Below, in pieces: positions 51,576 through 59,646 of a stretch of 64,000 bases of DNA. The notes below the pieces were generated by a model. It was given only the letters and a program-made list of their open reading frames with translations. It searched no databases and was not told where the DNA came from. Positions within the stretch are counted from its first letter, which is position 1. Each line of letters begins with the position of its first letter. The position numbers and the translations under genes are program-made. The stretch comes from Rhizobium mayense (GTDB lineage Bacteria > Pseudomonadota > Alphaproteobacteria > Rhizobiales > Rhizobiaceae): NCBI RefSeq assembly GCF_030272705.1, contig NZ_JARFYM010000018.1:1-64000 (forward strand), given 5' to 3'.

Positions 51576-52385
51576 ATGCGCCTCAGCAACATTGCCATGT
51601 ATACCGGTCAGCCGCCGCTCGTTGCCGCAACGGACGCTCTCTGGGCCTATACACGCGACCGGCTGCGCAAGGCCGGCGTGACGGATGTTCCCGAGACACT
51701 GGATAAGGACATCACGCATGACGAAGCCTGGATACGGCCTGGACTCCTGCTGGCGCAGACCTGCGGCTTTCCCTATGTCAAGCGGCTGCGGGCCACGGTG
51801 CAACTGGTAGCAACGCCGGTCTATGACCTGCCTGGCTGTGACGGCCCGTCGATGCGTAGCTTCATCATCGTCCGCAAGGATTCGCGGGCTGAGGCGCTTG
51901 CCGATCTCCGGGGCCTTATCGCCGCCATCAACGATCCCGGCAGCAATTCCGGCACAAATCTCTTCCGCGCCGCCATCGCGCCGCTTGCGGAAAACGGCCG
52001 CTTCTTCAACCGCGTCATCGAAACCGGCGGGCATCTCCGCAGCGTCGATGCCGTGGCTGCTGGAGAAGCCGATGTCGCCGCGATCGACTGCATCACTTTC
52101 GGCAATGCCAAGCGCTTCGATCCCGACCGTGTCGCGGGTGTCCGCATTCTCGCGGAAACGGCCAGTGGGCCAGGCTTGCCATTCATCACCGGCTTGGAAA
52201 CATCGGCGGAGAAGTTGGCGCTACTGCGCCAGATTCTCGCCGACATTGCAAACGAACCGACGCTCGCGAATGTCTGCGATACCTTGTCGCTACGCCGTTT
52301 CGAGGCTCTCGGCGATGCCGACTACGAACTGCTGGTTGAGCTTGAGCGGCAGGCGATTGTGTTGGGTTGTCCCGTCATCGCCTGA
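51576..52385 (+). CDS. PhnD-like (phosphate/phosphonate) substrate-binding domain protein
   Basis: A 269-aa protein resembling PhnD-type binding proteins (PF12974): TLDKDITHDEAWIRPGLLLAQTCG-like text near 30-55 (DEAWIRPGLLLAQTCGFPY), FIIVRKDSR, INDPGSNSGTNLFR, and DAVAAGEADVAAIDCITF. Unlike true periplasmic binding proteins it has no signal peptide from the ATG at 51576, and no ABC ATPase or permease is nearby. It may be a cytoplasmic orphan or use another transporter. The longer frame back to 51468 also gives no signal peptide. Confidence 0.75.
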   Translation: MRLSNIAMYTGQPPLVAATDALWAYTRDRLRKAGVTDVPETLDKDITHDEAWIRPGLLLAQTCGFPYVKRLRATVQLVATPVYDLPGCDGPSMRSFIIVRKDSRAEALADLRGLIAAINDPGSNSGTNLFRAAIAPLAENGRFFNRVIETGGHLRSVDAVAAGEADVAAIDCITFGNAKRFDPDRVAGVRILAETASGPGLPFITGLETSAEKLALLRQILADIANEPTLANVCDTLSLRRFEALGDADYELLVELERQAIVLGCPVIA

Positions 52386-52401
52386 GCCGTTCTTCAGCTG
52401 G

Positions 52402-54645
52402 TCACTCCGCCGTCAACCTCACCGTTTGCGTCGCAAAGCGCGCGGACGAAACTTCGACGGCGATGGCCCCCGCTTCGCCGGTTGCCCGCAGCCAGAAGCC
52501 CGTGGTGCCGCCTTGGAAGGCCACTGTCTCCGGCCCGATGACCTTGGCGGGGCCATTAATCCTGATTGTTGCGATGTCGTTGAGGAAGGGCAGGCGGGAG
52601 CCAGCCTGGTCGAGTGCACGGATAATGACACGGGTCGTGTCGCGATCGCCGGCGCGAAGCGTCACGCTGTCGGCCTTTACCTCCAGAGTCGTTGGAACGG
52701 GATCGGCGACCGTGTGCAGCGTCGTGGCAGCCTTGCCGCCGATGAGACCGGTGAAATGCGCGTCCTCCCACTCCATGCCCCAAACGCCCAATTCGTCCTG
52801 GGTGAAATGGCGATGGTCGAAGATGACGGGCGGATGCGGCAGATGCGGGAAACTCTCTCGATCCGGTCCGAGACGCTTGGTCAGCGAGCCATAACGCAGC
52901 TCGATCTCGTCACAATTGGTCAGCACGATGAGGGGCAGCGCACCACCAATATTGCGCTCGCCACGCGCCCAGATCGTCACGGGCTTCATCACGATCTCCT
53001 CGGATGGTTCGCATTGGCTGGCGTAGGCATAGGCCGCGAATTTCGGCTCGCGGAACATGTCCATGACGCCGTGATAGCAGATGCGGTCACCGGAGCCGAA
53101 GTCGCTGTGCGTGTTGTAGTCGAACATGCACCAGCCGATGGCGCCGGAAATCGAAGGATCGCCATAAGCCGCATTCAGCACCTCCAGGTGTCGGCGCACG
53201 TGCTCGGCCTGCCGTTGTTCCTGGTCGTAGATCTTTGTCGGATACATGTGGCCGCCGAATTCGGTGATCAGATAGGGCACATTCTTTGAGAGACCGGTAT
53301 TCTCCTGCTGCGGCCGCAGAGGCGTGCGCGGACGATTGGCGCCTGGCAGCTCCTCGTTGCCGAGGATGAAGTCGTTCATCGTATAGACGTCTTCAAGCAG
53401 CTCGCTCTCGGTGATGTAGCGCACGCCGCCGGTCTGGCGGGTCGGATCGAGCTCGCGCGCAAGCCGGTTGGTTTCAGAGTAGAAATCGTGGGAATCCTGC
53501 GATTCGTTGATGCGTACGCCCCAGATGATGATCGACGGGTGGTTCCAGTCGCGTTCGATCATGCGACGAACGTTGCGAATCGATTCCTGCTTCCACTCTT
53601 CGCCGCCGATATGCTGCCAACCGGGGATTTCCTCGAAGACCAGCAGACCGATGCGATCGCAATGATCGAGGAACCAGGTCGATTGCGGATAATGCGATGT
53701 GCGCACGACGTTGCATTTCAATGTGCGCTTCATGATCTCGGCGTCACGCTCCTGCGCCGAGCGGCCCATGGCGTAGCCGGCATAGGGGAAGGCCTGGTGA
53801 CGGTTGAGGCCGCGCAGCTTCAACTTGCGGCCGTTGAGCAGAAAGCCTTCGGCCGTGAACTCGGCGGTGCGGAAACCGAATGTCGCGACATATCGATCGG
53901 AACCGTGTTCTGTCTTCAGTTCGGCCTCGACGGTATAAAGTACGGGATTGTCGAGTTCCCACAGCGAGACGCCGGCCAGATTGTCGAAGGTGAAGGTGAC
54001 GCTGTTGCCCGAGGTTTCGGCGACGGCCGAAGCCAGCGCCGTACCATCAGGCGCGCGGAGGCTGACGGTTACCGTGCCCTTGAAGGCGAGACCTTGCGGA
54101 TTGGTGATGTCGCAGCGAACGGTGGCGGATTTTGCCGCGGCCAGCACGTTACCGGTCTCGACCTTGACGTTGGCGATCGAGACAGGTGCTGCGACCTTCA
54201 GCCAGACGTCGCGATAGATGCCGGCATAGGTGAGATAATCGATACGACCACCGAAGGGCGGAATCTCCGGATTCTCGCTTCCGTCGATCTTGACGGTGAT
54301 CAGGTTGTCGCCCTCCTTCAGACGACCGGTCAGCCGCGCTTCGAAGGGTGTGTAGCCGTCCTTGTGCGCGATGATCTCCTCGCCGTTGAGATAGACGACC
54401 GCATCGGCCATGGCAGCGTCGAAGACCAGCGAGACTTCACGTCCGGCAAAATCCGCGCTCCAAGGCAGGACCTTCTGGTAGGTGAAAGCGCGCTGATAGG
54501 ATTTTTCATCAAAATAATTGAACGGCAGCTCAACCGCAGTATGAGGCAGGGTGACAGGCCGCCCTTCATGGAGATTGCCGGCATCGGCGGCCGAGAACCC
54601 CTCGTGAAAAGTCCAGGATTCATTGAAGGCGACAACAGAACGCAT
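52402..54645 (-). CDS. Glycoside hydrolase family 2 (beta-galactosidase-like)
   Basis: A 747-aa enzyme with the GH2 layout: sugar-binding domain (about 1-155), immunoglobulin-like domain (about 158-255), catalytic TIM barrel (about 260-560) and a C-terminal beta domain. Catalytic residues by motif are Glu381 (WGVRINES, acid/base; the common motif is NE) and Glu462 (LITEFGGH, nucleophile). There is no signal peptide, so it acts on sugars already imported. I chose the ATG at 54645 because the family start MRSVVAFNESWTF is here; the frame is open to 54744. It could be a beta-galactosidase or beta-glucuronidase. It is divergent from the MocR gene. Confidence 0.84.
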   Translation of the reverse strand: MRSVVAFNESWTFHEGFSAADAGNLHEGRPVTLPHTAVELPFNYFDEKSYQRAFTYQKVLPWSADFAGREVSLVFDAAMADAVVYLNGEEIIAHKDGYTPFEARLTGRLKEGDNLITVKIDGSENPEIPPFGGRIDYLTYAGIYRDVWLKVAAPVSIANVKVETGNVLAAAKSATVRCDITNPQGLAFKGTVTVSLRAPDGTALASAVAETSGNSVTFTFDNLAGVSLWELDNPVLYTVEAELKTEHGSDRYVATFGFRTAEFTAEGFLLNGRKLKLRGLNRHQAFPYAGYAMGRSAQERDAEIMKRTLKCNVVRTSHYPQSTWFLDHCDRIGLLVFEEIPGWQHIGGEEWKQESIRNVRRMIERDWNHPSIIIWGVRINESQDSHDFYSETNRLARELDPTRQTGGVRYITESELLEDVYTMNDFILGNEELPGANRPRTPLRPQQENTGLSKNVPYLITEFGGHMYPTKIYDQEQRQAEHVRRHLEVLNAAYGDPSISGAIGWCMFDYNTHSDFGSGDRICYHGVMDMFREPKFAAYAYASQCEPSEEIVMKPVTIWARGERNIGGALPLIVLTNCDEIELRYGSLTKRLGPDRESFPHLPHPPVIFDHRHFTQDELGVWGMEWEDAHFTGLIGGKAATTLHTVADPVPTTLEVKADSVTLRAGDRDTTRVIIRALDQAGSRLPFLNDIATIRINGPAKVIGPETVAFQGGTTGFWLRATGEAGAIAVEVSSARFATQTVRLTAE

Positions 54646-54869
54646 ATTCAATCCTATCGATAGAGCCGTCGCACCCTGGACGAAGGCGTGTTGGTTAGAA
54701 AAAGTACGATTGCGACGTCGAACGTTGTCGCGGTCGGGCGACATCTATACAGGCCTGCCGCGACCGTGCAACGAAATCGGATATCGGATCTGGATTTCCT
54801 GATTGCTGCCCTCTTGCTCGAATGCCAAAAAACATACAATATACATACATTCCCTTGAGAGATACCGAC
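54646..54869. promoter_or_regulatory. Divergent control region, GH2 gene and mocR-type gene
   Basis: 224 bases. CATACAATATACATACAT at 54833-54850, just upstream of the mocR-type start, matches motifs at 56316-56341 (CATACAATA, then ATGTATGTAT, the reverse complement of ATACATACAT). This is a good candidate for a MocR operator. Confidence 0.55.
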
Positions 54870-56273
54870 ATGAGCGATGATCAGGCAACGTCTTTCTGGA
54901 CTCCCTCCGTCAGCAAGACGGCGGGACCGGTCTACCTGGCGATCGCCGATGCGTTGCAGGCCGACATCCGCGCTGGCCGTCTGGTAACGGGCACGCGCCT
55001 GCCGGCGCAGCGAGCGCTGGCCGAAGCGCTCGGCATCGACTTCACCACCGTCACCCGGGCCTATGCCGAAGCGCGCAGGCGCGGGCTGGTGGAAGGTCGG
55101 GTCGGGCAGGGCACCTATGTCAGCCAGGGCCGGACGGCGCCGCCGCGACAAAAGCCTCTTCCGAGCGGGCTGGTCGACATGAGCATGAACCTGCCGCCAC
55201 GCTTCGACGATCAGGTGCTGACGGCGCGGATGTGGCAAGGGATCAGCGGGTTGGAAACCACCGATGGGCTGGACCTGCTGCTGCGTTACCAACAACCCGG
55301 CGGCGCGGCGCGCGACCGCGAGGCGGGAGCAGGATGGCTCGCCAACAGGCTGCCCGGTATCGGGCCGGAACGTGTTCTCGTTTGTCCCGGCGCTCAGGGT
55401 GCGCTGCTTGCGGTCACCGGCATGCTGACAGCTCCGGGCGACACCATCTGCGCCGAGGCGTTGGCATACCCCGGCCTCCTCTCGGTCGCAGCGCACTTGC
55501 GCCTATCCATCGCCGCTATAGAAACCGACGATAAGGGATTGATTCCGGAAGCTTTTGAACAAGTCTGTATTAGCAGGCGACCCAAGGCGCTTTACTGCAA
55601 TCCTACCATCAATAATCCAACGACGATTACCCTGCCTTTGGCACGGCGCAAGGCCCTTCTCGATACCGCCGCCCGTTATGATGTCGCTGTTATCGAGGAC
55701 GATGCCTATGGCGCGCTGCCGGTGCAACCGGTCGCGCCGCTGGCCGCGCTTGCACCGGAGCGGGTCTATCATATTGCCGGCCTTGCCAAATGCCTGTCGC
55801 CGGCGCTGCGTATCGCCTATCTCGCCGTACCGGATCTGCGCGCGGCAACCAGGCTAGCCGGTATCATCCGGGCCACCTCGGCCATGGCCTCGCCGCTTTC
55901 GGCCGCGATCGCCAGCCGCTGGATCGAAGACGGCACGGCAGAGGCTGTGCTAGCGGCCATCCGCCGTGAAACCAAGCTCCGCCAGGCTATTGCGGCGGAA
56001 TTGCTGCCTGCCGCCAATCTGCTTGTAGATCCCGAGGGTTTCCACGCCTGGCTGCGGCTGCCTTTCGCCTGGTCGCGTGGCGAGTTTACGGCGCGGCTGC
56101 GTTCCGCCGGTATCGGCGTAGTGGCCAGCGATGCCTTTGCGCTTGGCCCGGCGCCGGAAGCGGTCCGTCTTGGGCTCGGCGCCGCGGAAGACTGCGAACA
56201 TCTGCGCCAAAGCCTCGGTATTGTCGCAGATCTCCTGGCGGAGACACCAGCCGCTTCGGCGATCGTCATCTGA
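54870..56273 (+). CDS. MocR-type regulator: GntR helix-turn-helix fused to aminotransferase
   Basis: A 467-aa PLP-dependent regulator. GntR winged helix at about 20-85 (GTRLPAQRALAEALGIDFTTVTRAYAEARRRGLV, with key parts LPAQRALAE and FTTVTRAY). An aminotransferase class I fold (about 105-460) follows, with PNTP-like NPTINNP, IEDDAYGALP and the Lys in HIAGLAKCLSPALRI. MocR proteins bind PLP and an amine-type ligand and usually control a neighbouring gene. The ATG at 54870 follows TTGAGAGA; 54822 is an alternative start. Matching DNA motifs on both sides of the gene suggest it controls itself and the DUF983 gene. Confidence 0.87.
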   Translation: MSDDQATSFWTPSVSKTAGPVYLAIADALQADIRAGRLVTGTRLPAQRALAEALGIDFTTVTRAYAEARRRGLVEGRVGQGTYVSQGRTAPPRQKPLPSGLVDMSMNLPPRFDDQVLTARMWQGISGLETTDGLDLLLRYQQPGGAARDREAGAGWLANRLPGIGPERVLVCPGAQGALLAVTGMLTAPGDTICAEALAYPGLLSVAAHLRLSIAAIETDDKGLIPEAFEQVCISRRPKALYCNPTINNPTTITLPLARRKALLDTAARYDVAVIEDDAYGALPVQPVAPLAALAPERVYHIAGLAKCLSPALRIAYLAVPDLRAATRLAGIIRATSAMASPLSAAIASRWIEDGTAEAVLAAIRRETKLRQAIAAELLPAANLLVDPEGFHAWLRLPFAWSRGEFTARLRSAGIGVVASDAFALGPAPEAVRLGLGAAEDCEHLRQSLGIVADLLAETPAASAIVI

Positions 56274-56315
56274 TTGGACAAATTGCCGCGGCTGCATATA
56301 TCTCGAAGCAATATG

Positions 56316-56354
56316 CATACAATAATTGACAATGTATGTATTTCGTGTCATACA
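56316..56354 (+). promoter_or_regulatory. Promoter and probable MocR site upstream of the DUF983 gene
   Basis: TTGACA (56326-56331) and CATACA (56349-56354) are 17 bases apart, a good promoter. The MocR-type motif CATACAATA (56316-56324) and ATGTATGTAT (56332-56341) flank the -35 hexamer, so binding there would affect initiation. Confidence 0.6.
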
Positions 56355-56496
56355 ACTTTCAACAGGACGGCCGGCGGCTTGAAAGTTGCCGATAGGGCCG
56401 CCCAGCTTCGGGACGACCCGCATGGGGCGCTTCGCCTGCGAGGCTCTCGGACATCACGCCCCAGGCGAATGCCCGATTTTTGGAAGGGACAAAACA

Positions 56497-56919
56497 ATGT
56501 CATCCGAAGATTCATGGCCACCGCTTTCTCCGTTCCAGACCGGCGTGCGCAGCCGCTGCCCACGCTGTGGTCAGGGTCATCTGTTCAACGGCTTCCTGAC
56601 GCTCGCTCCGTCCTGCGAAGTCTGCGGCCTCGACTATTCCTTTGCCGATCCGGCCGATGGCCCTGCCTTCTTCGTCATCTGCTTCGCCTGCATCCCGAGC
56701 GTCGCGCTTGCCGTCTGGCTCGAAGTCGCCCTCCAGGCTCCTTATTGGGTGCATGCCTTCACGACACTACCGTTCATGCTGCTCACCTGTATCCCGCCGC
56801 TGCGTCCGCTGAAGGGCTGGCTGGTGGCGAGCCAATATTTCTACAAGGCGGAAGAGGGTAAGCTGGCGCGCCTGGAAACGCCGCGTCACGACGGCGACCC
56901 GCATCCGCATTCCGCATAG
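56497..56919 (+). CDS. DUF983 family small membrane protein
   Basis: A 140-aa protein with the DUF983 pattern: a four-Cys zinc-ribbon-like start (RSRCPRCGQGHLFNGFL and CEVCGLDYS), FADPADGPAFFV, then two membrane segments and PLKGWLVASQYFYKA. The function of DUF983 is not established. I chose the ATG at 56497, with GGAAGGGA upstream. It is seven bases from the convergent AraC gene. Confidence 0.8.
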   Translation: MSSEDSWPPLSPFQTGVRSRCPRCGQGHLFNGFLTLAPSCEVCGLDYSFADPADGPAFFVICFACIPSVALAVWLEVALQAPYWVHAFTTLPFMLLTCIPPLRPLKGWLVASQYFYKAEEGKLARLETPRHDGDPHPHSA

Positions 56920-56925
56920 GCGGGC

Positions 56926-57828
56926 CTATCTGGCCCTTGTATTCCTGATTTCCTCCCCAGGGCTCCGCACTGCCGCATACATGCCGGTGGTGCGGAATTC
57001 TGTAGGATTGATGCCGTAGGTACGTCGGAAAGCCTTCGAGAAATAATTGGCGTCGTCGAAGCCCGACATGATCGCGACTTCCTTGACCGGAATGAACGCC
57101 GCCTTGGTCAATAGCTTCGCTGCTCGTTGCATACGCTGCTGCAGGACGAATTCGGCCGGTGGCAGGCCTTCGCTGTCGGCGAAGACGCGTGAGAAATGGG
57201 CGCGGCTGAGACCGCTGACCTTGGCAAGTTCGCTCACCGGCAGCGGCTTCTCCAGATTGGCGTCGATATAGTCGATGACCGTCTGCATGGCGGAACGGTC
57301 GGTAGCGACCGCATGTGAGCCGAAAACGTCGTCGTAAAGCGCCATTGCGGCTTCATAAGCCACCGCCGAGGCGGAAGCCGGCGTGGTGGCGCTCCTGACA
57401 AGCCGCAGGCTGCAATCGGCAAGGTGGTCGATCGTTGACTGCTGCAATTTCAACATCGGCCCGGCGGCAGCCAGGATAAGGCGGTGGATACGCAACGCTT
57501 CCTCGCCGTTCATCGATATCCAGAAATATTCCCAACGCTCGCCCTTTTCCAGCCAGTAGCGATGATTGTGCGGCACCAGCACTAGCAGCGTATCCCCGGA
57601 ACCCAGACGGTAGTTGCGGTTCTCGTAGCGCAGCCGGCCGCTGCCGCTGATCGTATGCTGCAACACCGTGAATGGCGTTTGGCCGCGCCGGCGGCCGTCC
57701 CAATCGTAGAGCTCGTTGTCCCTTATTTCATAACCGGCGCTGGTCGGCATGGCATGCAGTCGATGGCGTCCGCGCGGCAGCGAAACCGTCCGCATGGTTT
57801 GGCCGTTGGCGATCAAATCTTGCAGCAC
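56926..57828 (-). CDS. AraC-family transcriptional regulator (AgpT-like)
   Basis: A 300-aa regulator with an N-terminal cupin-type sugar-sensing domain (about 20-165: GSGDTLLVLVPHNHRYW) and a C-terminal pair of AraC helix-turn-helices (about 195-290: LAKVSGLSRAHFSRVFADSEG and VKEVAIMSGFDDANYFSKAFRRTYGINPTEFR, the standard signature). The start is GTG at 57828 with AAGGG upstream. It is divergent from the GH4 and transporter genes, and in S. meliloti the agpT activator has the same position relative to the alpha-galactoside genes. It probably activates that operon with an alpha-galactoside inducer. Confidence 0.86.
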   Translation of the reverse strand: MLQDLIANGQTMRTVSLPRGRHRLHAMPTSAGYEIRDNELYDWDGRRRGQTPFTVLQHTISGSGRLRYENRNYRLGSGDTLLVLVPHNHRYWLEKGERWEYFWISMNGEEALRIHRLILAAAGPMLKLQQSTIDHLADCSLRLVRSATTPASASAVAYEAAMALYDDVFGSHAVATDRSAMQTVIDYIDANLEKPLPVSELAKVSGLSRAHFSRVFADSEGLPPAEFVLQQRMQRAAKLLTKAAFIPVKEVAIMSGFDDANYFSKAFRRTYGINPTEFRTTGMYAAVRSPGEEIRNTRAR

Positions 57829-57941
57829 AAAATTACCCTTGAAAGCATAATAGTTCTCTGGTCGGCCAGATGATTATAGGCATAATTCCGGCCAGAAAAC
57901 AGCATGGGCCTGCCGATGAGGACCGGCAGAAGGAGGAGAAA
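57829..57941. promoter_or_regulatory. Divergent control region with direct repeats
   Basis: CGGCCAGA occurs at 57863-57870 and again at 57889-57896, 26 bases apart, in an AT-rich stretch; the first copy is also part of the palindrome TCTGGTCGGCCAGA. Direct repeats of this kind suit an AraC-type activator dimer. AGGAGGAG at 57931-57938 is the ribosome site of the leader ORF that follows. Confidence 0.5.
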
Positions 57942-58022
57942 ATGCTGGTTTTGCCGTTGTCGCGCTATCAGCGCGCCCATGGGATGAAAACACCATCTTC
58001 TTCTCCGCTGCTGATTGTTTGA
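57942..58022 (+). CDS. Possible 26-aa leader peptide upstream of the GH4 gene
   Basis: A short ORF with a near-perfect Shine-Dalgarno (AGGAGGAG) at the right distance from its ATG, beginning MLVLPLSRYQRAHG. It stops 20 bases before the ATG at 58043, and its TGA overlaps an in-frame TTG start of the GH4 gene (58019). It could be a translated leader that controls or couples expression of the operon. It could also be a chance ORF using a misplaced ribosome site. Confidence 0.45.
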   Translation: MLVLPLSRYQRAHGMKTPSSSPLLIV

Positions 58023-58042
58023 TCGACTTCAAGGTGAGGATC

Positions 58043-59509
58043 ATGAGTTTCAAAATCGCCATTATCGGCGCAGGCAGCGTCGGCTTCACGAAAAAATTGT
58101 TCACCGACATTCTCTGCGTGCCGGAATTCCGAGACGTGGAATTCGCGCTGACCGATGTCAGCGAGCACAATCTGACGATGATCAAGGCGATCCTCGACCG
58201 GATCGTCGAGGCGAACAAGTTGCCGACGCGGGTGACGGCCACGACGGAACGGCGCAAGGCGCTGGATGGCGCGCGCTACGTCATCAGCTGCGTGCGCGTC
58301 GGCGGGCTGGAAGCCTATGCCGAAGATATCCGTATTCCGCTGAAATACGGCATCGACCAATGCGTCGGCGATACGATCTGCGCCGGCGGCATTCTCTATG
58401 GTCAGCGCAACATTCCGGTTATTCTCGATTTCTGCAAGGATATCCGCGCGGTTGCCGAAACGGGTGCGAAGTTCCTGAACTATGCCAACCCGATGGCGAT
58501 GAACACCTGGGCGGCGATCGAGTATGGCAAGGTCGATACGATCGGTCTCTGCCATGGTGTCCAGCACGGGGCCGAACAGATCGCCGAAGTTCTCGGCGCC
58601 AAGGACAAGTCGGAACTCGACTATATCTGCTCGGGCATCAATCACCAGACCTGGTTCGTCGATCTTCGCCTCAATGGCCGCAAGATCGGTAAGGATGAGC
58701 TTATCGCCGCCTTCGAAGCTCATCCGGTCTATTCGCAACAGGAAAAGCTGCGCATCGACGTGCTGAAGCGTTTCGGCGTCTATTCCACCGAAAGCAACGG
58801 CCATCTCTCGGAATATCTGCCCTGGTACCGCAAGCGGCCGGACGAGATCAACCGGTGGATCGACATGTCCGACTGGATCCACGGCGAGACGGGCGGCTAT
58901 CTCCGCCATTCGACTGAAACTCGCAACTGGTTCGAGACGGAGTTCCCGCAGATCCTCGAGAGCGCCTCGAAGCCCATCGACCCGGCCAAGCGCTCGAACG
59001 AGCATGCGAGCCATATCCTCGAGGCGCTGGAGACCAATCGCGTCTATCGCGGTCACTTCAACGTCAAGAACAACGGCGTCATCACCAATCTGCCTGCCGA
59101 CGCCATCATCGAGTCACCCGGCTTCGTCGATCGGTTCGGCATCAATATGGTAGCCGGTATAACGCTGCCGGAAGCCTGCGCCGCGACCTGCATTTCCTCG
59201 ATCAATGTCCAGCGCATGTCGGTTCACGCAGCCGTCAGTGGCGATCTTGACCTGCTGAAACTGGCAGTTCTGCATGATCCGCTGGTCGGCGCCGTATCGA
59301 CGCCGGAGGAAGTCTGGCAAATGGTCGATGAAATGATCGTCGCCGAGGCCCGCTGGCTGCCGCAATATGCAGATGCCATCGAAGGCGCGAAGGATCGTCT
59401 GTCGCGCGGCAAGGTGAAGACCCGTGACTGGAAGGGTGCGGCCAGCCGCAACGTGCGCTCTATCGAGGAGCTGAGAGCGGAAAAAGCAGCCGTGAAACAG
59501 GCCGGCTAG
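58043..59509 (+). CDS. Glycoside hydrolase family 4 (alpha-galactosidase/alpha-glucosidase, MelA/AgaL-like)
   Basis: A 488-aa NAD- and Mn-dependent glycosidase of the MelA type. The Rossmann opening is FKIAIIGAGSVGFTKKL. Later motifs are CVGDTICAGGILYGQRNIPV, NYANPMAMNTWA, the metal-binding GLCHGVQHG (Cys and His) and ICSGINHQTWFV. It acts in the cytoplasm on imported alpha-galactosides such as melibiose or raffinose, as in the rhizobial agaL genes. I chose the ATG at 58043 with AAGGTGAGGA upstream. It is first in the operon with the ABC importer, 137 bases before the binding-protein gene. Confidence 0.88.
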   Translation: MSFKIAIIGAGSVGFTKKLFTDILCVPEFRDVEFALTDVSEHNLTMIKAILDRIVEANKLPTRVTATTERRKALDGARYVISCVRVGGLEAYAEDIRIPLKYGIDQCVGDTICAGGILYGQRNIPVILDFCKDIRAVAETGAKFLNYANPMAMNTWAAIEYGKVDTIGLCHGVQHGAEQIAEVLGAKDKSELDYICSGINHQTWFVDLRLNGRKIGKDELIAAFEAHPVYSQQEKLRIDVLKRFGVYSTESNGHLSEYLPWYRKRPDEINRWIDMSDWIHGETGGYLRHSTETRNWFETEFPQILESASKPIDPAKRSNEHASHILEALETNRVYRGHFNVKNNGVITNLPADAIIESPGFVDRFGINMVAGITLPEACAATCISSINVQRMSVHAAVSGDLDLLKLAVLHDPLVGAVSTPEEVWQMVDEMIVAEARWLPQYADAIEGAKDRLSRGKVKTRDWKGAASRNVRSIEELRAEKAAVKQAG

Positions 59510-59646
59510 CGAAGGGAAGTTCGGGGCATGTTGGCGGCGACGGGACTTTCAGGAGGAGACCCGTCGCGCAACGCCAGCCGGTTCCCGTTCGATGGAGGAG
59601 CGCGGCGCACCCATGGGGCGCTCGCGACAATGGGAGAGAGAAAACG
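59510..59646 (+). other. Intercistronic region with hairpin
   Basis: Between the GH4 gene and the binding-protein gene. GCGACGGG (59537-59544) and CCCGTCGC (59560-59567) form an 8-bp stem with a 15-base loop containing AGGAGGAG. GGGAGAGAG precedes the next start. The stem may shape mRNA stability in the operon. Confidence 0.5.
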
